In this document: one piece after another, positions 56,607-64,000 of the stretch
Layout: each line of letters starts with the position of its first letter
How positions within the stretch are numbered: the first letter of the stretch is position 1
NCBI RefSeq assembly: GCF_001043175.1
Contig: NZ_CP011494.1
Coordinates: 3,658,001 to 3,722,000 of the forward strand
Direction: 5' to 3'
DNA length: 64,000 nt
From: Marinobacter psychrophilus
GTDB lineage: Bacteria; Pseudomonadota; Gammaproteobacteria; Pseudomonadales; Oleiphilaceae
Made by a program: the position numbers and the translations under genes
The notes under the pieces: generated by a model
What the model was told of the DNA's origin: nothing
Databases searched by the model: none
The model's input: only the letters and a program-made list of their open reading frames with translations

Positions 56607-57299
56607 ATGCGCCTCGATCAATTTATTGCCACCAGTTCGGAGCTTTCACGCAAAGAAGCAAAACGCGCCATAGCCATTGGTGACGTTCAGGTAAACGGCA
56701 TCGTATGGAAAAGTTCGGCAACCGCCGTTCCAGCCAATGCCGAGGTTATGCTGCAAGGGGAACCCGTTGCCCTGCCTACTGAACGCTACTTGATGCTCAA
56801 CAAGCCCGCAGGGTTTATCAGTGCGACCCGCGACAGCGACCAACCCACAGCGCTGGACCTTCTGCCGGCAGAGCTGACCCGCAATCTTCACATTGCCGGC
56901 CGGCTGGACGCTGACACTACCGGTTTGCTATTACTAACAAGCGATGGTCAGTGGTCACACCGGGTTACCTCACCAAGAGTGGAGTGCCCGAAAACCTACC
57001 AAGTGGCTCTGAGTGCGCCCATTTCACAAGCGGCTATCGCGGCTCTGGAAGCCGGCGTGATGCTTCGTAACGACACTAAGCCGACAAAGCCCGCTCAAGT
57101 GACGGTGCTGCAGTCACAGCTAGTAGAGCTAACGATTTCTGAAGGCCGCTATCACCAAGTCAAACGCATGTTGGCCGCCGTTGGTAATCATGTCACTACT
57201 CTGCACCGCAGCCGCATTGGTGGGGTAACGCTGGATCCGGCATTGGCCGCCGGTGAGCATCGCTTTTTAACCAGCGCCGAAATCGCCAGTTTTACCTAG
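56607..57299 (+). CDS. rsuA: 16S rRNA pseudouridine(516) synthase RsuA
   Basis: 230 residues. An N-terminal S4 domain (MRLDQFIATSSELSRKEAKRAI) is followed by the synthase domain. The catalytic Asp block is LHIAGRLDADTTGLLLLTSDG. YLMLNKPAGFISATRDSD and ISEGRYHQVKRMLAAVGNHV are the other conserved segments. It modifies U516 of 16S rRNA. The start at 56607 lies 5 bp after the upstream gene's stop. Confidence 0.94.
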   Translation: MRLDQFIATSSELSRKEAKRAIAIGDVQVNGIVWKSSATAVPANAEVMLQGEPVALPTERYLMLNKPAGFISATRDSDQPTALDLLPAELTRNLHIAGRLDADTTGLLLLTSDGQWSHRVTSPRVECPKTYQVALSAPISQAAIAALEAGVMLRNDTKPTKPAQVTVLQSQLVELTISEGRYHQVKRMLAAVGNHVTTLHRSRIGGVTLDPALAAGEHRFLTSAEIASFT

Positions 57300-57448
57300 A
57301 AATTCCCAAACCGCCGGTTACGCGGCAGCCGACACCCGATGTTACTCCCGTGTAATCTGTGCAGGCCACCACGCTGACCTGCATCAATAGTCCCCGAATC
57401 TGCCGCGCATATACTCCGACCATACTTCGAAATGAATAGAAGGCTAAT

Positions 57449-59866
57449 ATGTCTGCGCACGACCTAAACAACGATTCTCTAGTCAACACCCTGACTGGCA
57501 ATGCGCAAGACGCATACGACTACTGGCGCGCCGGTTATGGCGTTATCAACCACGGTGACCGGCTGTGTGCAAGCGTGCTGCGCGTGGCCCGGCAACTGGT
57601 CAATCGCAAGCTGCAGCCAAACCTGGAAACCGTATTCCATCACCTGGCTGCTCTAGATCGGCTTGCCAGTGCAGGCATGTGGCAAGTGGTGCACATGACC
57701 TACACCAACCGCGTATGCCGCAAGGGCAGGGCCTTGGCGGCGGATGACTTCAAACCCAAACCCGAAGGCCATACCGGTGGCGCGCTGAATATGGTGCCTG
57801 CCTACGCCGCCTACCTAGCCACCAACAGCTTGACCGGAAAAACCCGCAGCTGGTTAATGGGCCAAGGTCACTGCGTCGCCGCTATTGACGCCCTGAATGT
57901 TCTGACCGGCAACCTGCACCCGGAACAGCAGCAGGCCTACGGTGGAGCAGATGGCCTGACACAGCTTGCCCGGGATTTTTACAGTTACCGCCAGAATCCA
58001 GATGGCAGCAACGTAGCGCCCCTGGGCAGCCACGTTAATCCTTACACCGCCGGCGGCATTATTGAAGGCGGCTATTTGGGCTTTGCCGAACTGCAGTACG
58101 CACACATGCCGCTACCCGGCGAATCTCTGGTGGCGTTTTTGTCTGACGGCGCCGCCGAAGAACAGCGTGGCAGCGACTGGATTCCGCGCTGGTGGCGCGC
58201 TGAAGACTGCGGTTCGATCATGCCCATCATGATTGCCAACGGCCGGCGCATTGAACAGCGTACCGAGCTGGGCACCCGCGAAGGCCTAGAGCGCTTTGAA
58301 GAACATCTGTCCGCCCGCGGCTTTGCACCCTTCCGTTTTGATGGTCGCGACCCTGCGGCGTTTGTGTGCGCCATACTGGATATGGAATGGGCGCTGGAAG
58401 AACAGGCCGAAGCCGTATTGAGTGGTCAGCAGAACTACCCTGCACGGATTCCTTACGGCATTGCCGAAACCATCAAAGGCTTCGGTTTTTACGGCGCCGG
58501 CGAAAATTCTGCGCATAATTTGCCACTGCCGGGCAACCCGCGGGTTGACGCACGCATACGCGAACTGTTTCATCAATACACCACGCCGCTGCACGTTGAG
58601 CCAGACACACTGAACGCTGCACTGCGCACGCTGAACCGCCACCAGGATCAAAAAAGACCGCTAGAACGGGACCACCCTCTGGCTCTGCGCAATCCTCCAG
58701 ACCCGGTTATTCCAACGTTGGCGCCGGTGCAGCAAGCCGCATCGCCGATGACCGCCATCAGCGATTTCTTCTGCGCGCTTGTTGGGGCAAACCCAACATT
58801 AAGGCCCCGCGTGGGAAACCCGGACGAGCTTGTGAGCAACCGTCTGGAGGGCGTATTGCACCTGTTAAAGCACCGGGTGAACGAACCGGAAAACGACAAT
58901 GAGTCGGTTTTGGGCGGGGTTATTACCGTCTTAAATGAAGAAGCGGTGGTGTCTGCTTGCCTGGCTAACAAGGCTGGGCTCAACCTGGTGGCTAGCTACG
59001 AAGCCTTTTGCGTAAAAATGCTCGGAGCCATCCGCCAGGAATTAATGTTCTCCCGCCACCAGGCCGCAGTAGGGCGCCCTGCGCGCTGGCTGGGCCTGCC
59101 CGTGGTAGCAACGTCCCACACTTGGGAAAACGGCAAGAACGAGCAGTCCCATCAAGACACAACGTTTTGTGAAAGCTTACTAGGGGAGATGAGCGATGTC
59201 TCCCGCGTGGTGTTCCCCGCTGACTACAGCAGCACCCTGGCGCTGATGCCCGACATTTATCGCAACCGCGGTCGCATTACCTGCATGGTTGTCCCAAAGC
59301 GTGAGCGGCCATGCGTGTTCAACACCGCCGAAGCGGCGCTTCTAGCGCGTCAGGGAGCGATTGTTATTGATGAAGACACTGGCGGGCGCGAACCGGTTAT
59401 GGTGATTGCCAATGGTGCCTACCAGCTTTCAGAAGCCATCCGTGCCTGTGAACGATTGCGCGACAGCAGTGCAGCTTTCCGCCTGGTGTACGTTCAGGAG
59501 CCAGGACGTTTGCGTCAGCCCCGCGACGCCCTGGAAGCCGCTGTGTGCGTGAATGAACTGGAACGTGAACAGCTATTCCCAAGCCGGTTAAGCCGCCGGG
59601 TCGCACTAACGCACATGCGCCCAGAGGTGTTCCGTGGCCATCTGCACACGCTGTTTCCCGCACCGGCAACATCACGGGTGTTGGGCTACCGCAACCATGG
59701 AGGCACGCTGAACGAAGCCGGCATGCTGTTTACCAATGGTTGTTCCTGGGCCCACGCTCTGGCGGCTTGCGCCAGCGTAATGGCATTACCACCCGGCGAG
59801 TGGTTATCCAGCGCGGAACTGGCCGCGGTGGAAGGCCGCGGTGACGCTGCGGTTATCACCCGCTAA
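57449..59866 (+). CDS. Divergent phosphoketolase-family thiamine diphosphate enzyme
   Basis: 805 residues, matching phosphoketolase length and domain order, but several signature sites are changed. The N-terminal histidine segments are preserved as GHTGGALN and GQGHCVAAIDALN, and SHVNPYTAGGIIEGGYLGFAE keeps the next His. The ThDP motif, usually GDGEAETG, reads SDGAAEEQRG and leads to MIANGRRI. In the C-terminal part YEAFCVK keeps the conserved Glu and NEQSHQDTTF the catalytic His. So ThDP binding is likely but substrate use may differ from xylulose or fructose phosphate cleavage. It stands alone with a 149 bp upstream gap and is followed by a terminator. Confidence 0.8.
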   Translation: MSAHDLNNDSLVNTLTGNAQDAYDYWRAGYGVINHGDRLCASVLRVARQLVNRKLQPNLETVFHHLAALDRLASAGMWQVVHMTYTNRVCRKGRALAADDFKPKPEGHTGGALNMVPAYAAYLATNSLTGKTRSWLMGQGHCVAAIDALNVLTGNLHPEQQQAYGGADGLTQLARDFYSYRQNPDGSNVAPLGSHVNPYTAGGIIEGGYLGFAELQYAHMPLPGESLVAFLSDGAAEEQRGSDWIPRWWRAEDCGSIMPIMIANGRRIEQRTELGTREGLERFEEHLSARGFAPFRFDGRDPAAFVCAILDMEWALEEQAEAVLSGQQNYPARIPYGIAETIKGFGFYGAGENSAHNLPLPGNPRVDARIRELFHQYTTPLHVEPDTLNAALRTLNRHQDQKRPLERDHPLALRNPPDPVIPTLAPVQQAASPMTAISDFFCALVGANPTLRPRVGNPDELVSNRLEGVLHLLKHRVNEPENDNESVLGGVITVLNEEAVVSACLANKAGLNLVASYEAFCVKMLGAIRQELMFSRHQAAVGRPARWLGLPVVATSHTWENGKNEQSHQDTTFCESLLGEMSDVSRVVFPADYSSTLALMPDIYRNRGRITCMVVPKRERPCVFNTAEAALLARQGAIVIDEDTGGREPVMVIANGAYQLSEAIRACERLRDSSAAFRLVYVQEPGRLRQPRDALEAAVCVNELEREQLFPSRLSRRVALTHMRPEVFRGHLHTLFPAPATSRVLGYRNHGGTLNEAGMLFTNGCSWAHALAACASVMALPPGEWLSSAELAAVEGRGDAAVITR

Positions 59867-59907
59867 GCAGCCATTGTTAAAATCTTATTCAGAACGAATC
59901 ACAGCCA

Positions 59908-59940
59908 TAAAAAAAGGCAGCGTTAGCTGCCTTTTTTTTA
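59908..59940. terminator. Bidirectional intrinsic terminator between the phosphoketolase-like and cold-shock genes
   Basis: GGCAGC and GCTGCC form the stem core with a GTTA loop; an A-run precedes and a T-run follows, extending the stem to about 13 bp. It serves both convergent genes. Confidence 0.92.
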
Positions 59941-59969
59941 TAGCGGGTTACTTCTGCATCCAAGCGGGA

Positions 59970-60176
59970 TTACAGAGGTACAACGTTTTCCGCTTGGGGA
60001 CCTTTCTGGCCCTGAGTAACGGTAAACTCAACTTGCTGGCCTTCTGCCAGAGTCTTGAAACCGCCACCCTGAATAGCGCTGTAGTGAACGAATACGTCGG
60101 GGCCGCCTTCACGAGTAATAAAACCAAATCCTTTTGCTTCGTTGAAGAACTTAACAGTACCGGTAGTAGTAGACAT
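59970..60176 (-). CDS. Cold-shock / CspA-family protein
   Basis: This 68-residue OB-fold RNA chaperone has RNP1 [10 protein letters not shown] and RNP2 [10 protein letters not shown], ending [21 protein letters not shown]. The ATG at 60176 ([12 protein letters not shown]) is the family start; the open frame continues to 60197. It likely has a long leader (promoter about 60366-60394), as in cold-induced csp genes, but cold induction is inferred only. Confidence 0.96.
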   Translation of the reverse strand: MSTTTGTVKFFNEAKGFGFITREGGPDVFVHYSAIQGGGFKTLAEGQQVEFTVTQGQKGPQAENVVPL

Positions 60177-60365
60177 GCTCAAATATCCTGCAATCAATCA
60201 ATTATTCACCCCGCTCAGCCAACATGGCTTAAGCCGGTGTTTACGGAAAACCAGAATCTGCGGAATCAAAAAAGGGACGGTAACTGCTCATCGCTGGGTT
60301 TAACGCCAACCGCTGGACTACGTCTTCTTAATTAAATGCTTCACTGAATATTTCCTTCAAGATTT

Positions 60366-60394
60366 ACTCTACTCGGGAATCCAGGGCTTGCCAA
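60366..60394 (-). promoter_or_regulatory. Predicted promoter of the cold-shock gene, giving a ~180 nt leader
   Basis: On the minus strand TTGGCA (60389-60394), 17 bp spacer, TAGAGT (60366-60371). It leaves about 180 nt of untranslated leader before the ATG, typical of csp transcripts. Confidence 0.45.
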
Positions 60395-60431
60395 GTGGAT
60401 TTTGAAAATTTTATATAGGTAATGGTGCGGA

Positions 60432-60812
60432 TCAACTTTTAATCAATGCGACAGTGTAAAAGCCAACAGCTGTCATCAGCAAAGCACCGCAAACGTGGGC
60501 CAGAACACCCACCAGCGCCATGCCCCACTTTCCCTGTTGCAAAGCCGTGAGCATTTCCAGCGAGAAAGTGGAAAATGTCGTTAACGCGCCACACAGGCCG
60601 GTTATTGCAAACAAGCGCCATTCCGGCGACAGGCTCGAGCTGTGGCTGAACCAGGCCAGTAAAAACCCCGCCAGCCAGCCGCCGGCCATGTTGGCCACCA
60701 AAGTGCCCAGCGGCACATGGTGATGGCTGGCGTTCAGCCACAAACTCAGTGCCCAGCGCAAATTCGCGCCGAGCACCGCACCACCGCTAATGGCCAGAAC
60801 TGACAACCACAT
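60432..60812 (-). CDS. crcB: Fluoride efflux channel CrcB/FluC
   Basis: This 126-residue small membrane protein has four spans, forms a dual-topology dimer and exports fluoride. Signature segments: LAISGGAVLGANLRWALSLW, PLGTLVANMAGGWLAGFLL and the polar track TGLCGALTTFSTFSLEML. The start at 60812 is preferred; the frame to 60860 overlaps fadE. No fluoride riboswitch could be seen because the upstream region is the fadE coding sequence. Confidence 0.93.
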   Translation of the reverse strand: MWLSVLAISGGAVLGANLRWALSLWLNASHHHVPLGTLVANMAGGWLAGFLLAWFSHSSSLSPEWRLFAITGLCGALTTFSTFSLEMLTALQQGKWGMALVGVLAHVCGALLMTAVGFYTVALIKS

Positions 60813-60825
60813 TCTCAATGCGCCT

Positions 60826-63303
60826 TCAAGAAGGCTGCGATTCTGAGGGATTGTGATCAATCACCGACTTTTTGTTGCGTGCGAACTCGTTAAAGGCAAA
60901 GTCGTCGACCGTCAGCATTTCCAGTACTTTTGCTTCGTAATCGCGCATGAAGATTGCCTCTTCCTCACTAAACACGCCCGTTTCCAAAGCCGCTTCAAAA
61001 CGCTGCTCCGGGTGCAAAGCGGTGATCGGCAGTTCGCCCTTGCTGTAGGCCTTATTGGCTTTGCGATAGAGCTTTTCAGCTTTGGCGTTGTCTTTTAACA
61101 AGTTGTTGTAACTGGCCACGGGGTTGGAAATAACGGCGTCGACGCCGCTTTCACCTTCACCCACCCACAGGCTGGACAACAGCTTTTTCCGCAGCGGCGA
61201 ATCCGTTGAAATAGCCTTCGCCACGGTGTGGGTCAGCGCATCGCTTGGGCCTGTCCAGCGCCGGCCAATGGGTAAGGTTACTACCCGCAGCGCACCGGCT
61301 ACTAAACGATTGGGCAAGTTATCAAGAAATTCCACCAACGCTGTTTCCGTGCGCGCCAGCAGCATGTCCAAACTGTAGGCCATGAGTGCCTGTTCGCCGT
61401 CCACCGGCTGGGTTTCATGCCAATGTTTGAGTACCATAGAGGCCAAATACAAATTCGACAGCATGTCACCCAAACGCGCAGAGGTCAGTTCGCGCATCTT
61501 CAGCTCACTGCCCAGAGTGGTCATGGCCGCATCGGAACACAGCCCGAACGCAGCACTAAAGCGGGCCACAGACTGAGCGTATTTACGCGCACCGTGATCA
61601 AACGGCACGTCTGCGCGGCCAAGACCCAAAGCCTGGGTAAAGGCACGGGCAGCGTTGCCAAACACCAAACCGGCGTGGCCGAAGAAAGCTTCGTCAAAGG
61701 CATCTATATCGTCGTTGTCTTTCGCCGCCAGCTCTTTCAGCACGTAGGGATGGCAACGAATAGCACCCTGACCGAAGATCATCAGGCTGCGGGTCATTAT
61801 GTTGGCACCTTCAACGGTAATAGACACTGCCGAGCCACTGAACGAAATGCCATTATAATTGCGTGGGCCAAGGGTGACTGCTTTACCGCCGTGAACGTCC
61901 ATGGCATCGCACAGAACGTCACGCTGGTACTCGGTCAGATGGTATTTCAGAATCGCCGATGGCACCGCCGGTTTCTGGCCCTGGTCAATCATGTTGGCGG
62001 TATGGTTAACCGCCGCCTGAGCAATGTACGTTTTGGCCGCAATCCGCGCCAGCGACTGCTGAACGCCTTCCATTTCCGCTATGGGCGTATTGAACTGACG
62101 CCTTATCCGGGTAAAACCACCGGCGGTAGCCACCGCGAAAGCCGCCCCACCAGCAGCGCCAGACGGCAAGGTAATGCAACGACCGACCGACAAACATTCC
62201 ACCAGCATGCGCCAGCCCTCACCGGCCATTTTTTCACCACCGATCAGGTAGTCCAGCGGAATGAACATGTCTTTGCCAATAATAGGGCCATTCAAAAACG
62301 GGCTTCCTATTGGGCAATGGCGACGGCCGATTTCCATGCCGTCGGTATCACGAGGAATCAGTGCGCAAGTAATTCCGCGATCTTCAACGTCACTCAGCAA
62401 ACCATCGGGGTCGAACATACGGAAAGCCAAACCCACCACCGTGGCAATTGGCGCCAGGGTAATCCAGCGCTTCTCGAAATTCAGCCGCAAACCAATCACT
62501 TCTTTGCCGTCAACTTCTTGCTTGCACACAATTCCGGTGTCTGGCAATGAGGTGGCGTCGGAGCCCGCACGCGGGCCGGTGAGGCCAAAACAGGGTATTT
62601 CACGGCCATCCGCCAGGCGTGGCAGGTAATATTCTTTTTGCTCATCGGTGCCGTATTTTATTAGCAGCTCGCCGGGCCCAAGAGAATTGGGCACGCCAAC
62701 GGTCACCATCAGCATTTCGTTAACAGCCAGGCGCTGCAGCACGGCGGTCTGAGCTTTCGCGGAAAATCCCAGGCCACCGTATTCTTCGGAGATAATCATG
62801 CCGAAGAACTTTTCGCGCTTAAGGAAATCCCACAATTCTTCCGGCAGGTCGGCGCGCTCTACGGCTATGTCCCAGGCATTACACATGGCCAGCGCCTGGT
62901 TGCACTGATTATCCAAAAACGCCTGTTCTTTATCCGTAAGGCCGGTGTTGCGGTTTATCAGCAGGTTGTGCCAGTCGGGTTTGCCGGTAAACAACTCGCC
63001 GTCCCAACTTACCGTGCCCGCTTCCAGCGCTACTTTTTCCGTTTCAGACACTTTCGGGGCGACTTTCTTGAACAGGGCAAAGGCTTTGGGCGTTAACCAG
63101 CTGCGACGAAAACCCGGCAAGCCGGCAGCGGCCGTAATCCCGGCGCCAATAAATAGCAGCAGTGCCAGCCAGAACGATGCAAACAGCAGCGATACCAAGC
63201 CCACTCCAACCATAACACCCACCGCAGTCTTGGCTCCGGCTTCTTGGCGCATCACCACCAATAAACTGGCTATCGCCAGTACAAAGAGTATGAACGTCAT
63301 CAT
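60826..63303 (-). CDS. fadE: Acyl-CoA dehydrogenase FadE
   Basis: About 825 residues, the long membrane-associated FadE of gammaproteobacteria that starts beta-oxidation by introducing the 2,3-double bond. N-terminal hydrophobic spans (TFILFVLAIASLLVV and VGLVSLLFASFWLALLLF) precede the ACAD core: IISEEYGGLGFSAKAQTAVLQRL, CFGLTGPRAGSDATSLPDTG, VHGGKAVTLGPRNYNGISF. The catalytic base region lies in VEGANIMTRSLMIFGQGA. The usual C-terminal extension is present. Start codons at 63303 or 63300 are both possible. It is probably in an operon with crcB by overlap only. Confidence 0.96.
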   Translation of the reverse strand: MMTFILFVLAIASLLVVMRQEAGAKTAVGVMVGVGLVSLLFASFWLALLLFIGAGITAAAGLPGFRRSWLTPKAFALFKKVAPKVSETEKVALEAGTVSWDGELFTGKPDWHNLLINRNTGLTDKEQAFLDNQCNQALAMCNAWDIAVERADLPEELWDFLKREKFFGMIISEEYGGLGFSAKAQTAVLQRLAVNEMLMVTVGVPNSLGPGELLIKYGTDEQKEYYLPRLADGREIPCFGLTGPRAGSDATSLPDTGIVCKQEVDGKEVIGLRLNFEKRWITLAPIATVVGLAFRMFDPDGLLSDVEDRGITCALIPRDTDGMEIGRRHCPIGSPFLNGPIIGKDMFIPLDYLIGGEKMAGEGWRMLVECLSVGRCITLPSGAAGGAAFAVATAGGFTRIRRQFNTPIAEMEGVQQSLARIAAKTYIAQAAVNHTANMIDQGQKPAVPSAILKYHLTEYQRDVLCDAMDVHGGKAVTLGPRNYNGISFSGSAVSITVEGANIMTRSLMIFGQGAIRCHPYVLKELAAKDNDDIDAFDEAFFGHAGLVFGNAARAFTQALGLGRADVPFDHGARKYAQSVARFSAAFGLCSDAAMTTLGSELKMRELTSARLGDMLSNLYLASMVLKHWHETQPVDGEQALMAYSLDMLLARTETALVEFLDNLPNRLVAGALRVVTLPIGRRWTGPSDALTHTVAKAISTDSPLRKKLLSSLWVGEGESGVDAVISNPVASYNNLLKDNAKAEKLYRKANKAYSKGELPITALHPEQRFEAALETGVFSEEEAIFMRDYEAKVLEMLTVDDFAFNEFARNKKSVIDHNPSESQPS

Positions 63304-63402
63304 CAATTCCCCTGTTATGGGTGGTTTGAACCGCTGGCTTTTATCACTTTACGTTACCTGATTGCTTAATATCTGGCCAGCTAAGCTCGGCGTGTCATAG
63401 CG

Positions 63403-64000
63403 TCAGGCGGTTACGATCACTCTAATGCCTTCCAGCGCCAGGGTCGCGTGCCCTATTGCTTCGCGGGCGGCGGCCAACTGGGTTCGGAAATACTCGATTT
63501 CCTCATCACGAATCGCCGGATTCACCGCCTGCAAGGCTTCCAGGCGGCGTATTTCCGGGCCGAACATCGCGTCCACCTGCGCCAGTGCTTTTTGTTGCAG
63601 CGGTTGCAAGTGCGGCTCGGCCAGGCATTGAGAATGATCCACCATGATCTCAACCTGGGCGCGAATTTGCGGCACAATCGCCTGCGCCGTGCGCCGGCGA
63701 ATGTTAGAACACATATCGTTCAGGCGGTCATGGGGCAAGGCTTTCGACAAATCTTTGCCAGTGACATCCACCAGCAAACGCAACGGCGAGACCGGCAGAT
63801 AACGGGTCAACTGAAGAGCTTCTGGCGCCGGGCAATGCACAGTGAACAGTGCTTCCATCAACAGGGTGCCGGCCGGCAATGCCTTCACCGACATGGTTGC
63901 CAGCGCGGCTTTACCCAATCCGGAACTGGTCACAGACTCCATAATGCCGGTTACCATAGGATGCTCCCAGCTCATAAACGCCAGATCTTCGCGCTCCAGC
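63403..64000 (-). CDS. rapA: RNA polymerase-associated helicase RapA (partial, N-terminal part beyond right edge)
   Basis: The visible 199 residues are the C-terminal end of the SWI2/SNF2 ATPase RapA, which helps recycle RNA polymerase. The edge reads LEREDLAFMSWEHPMVTG, matching the diagnostic RapA segment, and the helical tail (MFGPEIRRLEALQAVNPAIRDEEIEYFR) completes the C-terminal domain. The coding frame is open through position 64000, so the gene continues rightward off the window; full RapA is about 950 residues. Confidence 0.92.
   Translation of the reverse strand, partial: LEREDLAFMSWEHPMVTGIMESVTSSGLGKAALATMSVKALPAGTLLMEALFTVHCPAPEALQLTRYLPVSPLRLLVDVTGKDLSKALPHDRLNDMCSNIRRRTAQAIVPQIRAQVEIMVDHSQCLAEPHLQPLQQKALAQVDAMFGPEIRRLEALQAVNPAIRDEEIEYFRTQLAAAREAIGHATLALEGIRVIVTA

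Noticed and set aside
60813..60900. Fluoride riboswitch before crcB
   Set aside because: The upstream sequence is the conserved 3' coding part of fadE; no riboswitch core seen.
61417..62550. 377-residue + strand open frame opposite fadE
   Set aside because: It is antisense to a fully conserved gene, has no ribosome site and its sequence has no protein-like features; a shadow frame of GC-rich coding DNA.

Overview
The window is a gene-dense stretch of a gammaproteobacterial chromosome, most like Marinobacter or a close relative. This is inferred from protein content and gene order; no marker RNA gene is present. The local order largely follows Pseudomonas-type synteny: crp/vfr divergent from an OsmC-family gene and prkB; algC-argB; coaBC-dut; radC-rpmB-rpmG; rubredoxin-rubredoxin reductase; ubiC-ubiA-phoB-phoR. 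No rRNA, tRNA, CRISPR array, insertion sequence or integrase was found.

Layout. 1-5.8 kb: a glutathione S-transferase cut by the left edge, a periplasmic solute-binding protein, modABC molybdate import, then crp/vfr and an OsmC protein. 5.8-19.8 kb: a leftward block with prkB, a very large PilZ/DUF1631/degenerate GGDEF-EAL protein, argA, argE, an unknown membrane-anchored protein, argB, a long algC with a sensor-like N-terminus, dut and coaBC. 19.87-28.42 kb: an apparent insertion between coaBC and radC. It carries an alpha/beta hydrolase, an RND pump, its membrane fusion protein, a MipA/OmpV outer membrane protein and a histidine kinase/response regulator pair. A crippled second copy of the radC 5' region marks its left edge and the intact radC its right edge. 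28.4-41.1 kb: radC, rpmB, rpmG, an EEP-family phosphatase/nuclease, dsbA, cytochrome c4, engB, a TetR regulator divergent from an aldehyde dehydrogenase, coaD, a DUF945 protein, ppk1, hemB and a small SutA-like protein. 41.5-49.5 kb: a DUF503 protein, a PanP-type decarboxylase, a short orphan protein, a Pit phosphate permease, a flavodoxin, tesB, rubredoxin reductase, rubredoxin and hpt. 49.5-57.3 kb: ubiC, ubiA, phoB, phoR, a response regulator, a lytic transglycosylase, a membrane DUF457-type protein and rsuA. 57.4-64 kb: a divergent phosphoketolase-family enzyme, a cold-shock protein, crcB, fadE and the C-terminal part of rapA, cut by the right edge.

Functional themes. Most of the window is housekeeping: arginine synthesis (argA, argE, argB), coenzyme A (coaBC, coaD, and beta-alanine through PanP), haem, ubiquinone, phosphate (phoBR with a Pho box, pit, ppk1), ribosome and envelope functions, and lipid or alkane oxidation (tesB, rubredoxin system, fadE).

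The region most worth a second look is the radC-associated module. Two sites resembling PmrA/QseB-type boxes (two TTAA-cored hexamers 5 bp apart) sit upstream of mipA and of the response regulator, suggesting a self-contained, autoregulated envelope-stress efflux system acquired by recombination at radC. Other points of interest are the catalytically degenerate GGDEF-EAL protein, the divergent phosphoketolase-like enzyme, the palindromic operator inside the aldehyde dehydrogenase promoter, and an Sm-like tail on the unknown protein between argB and argE.
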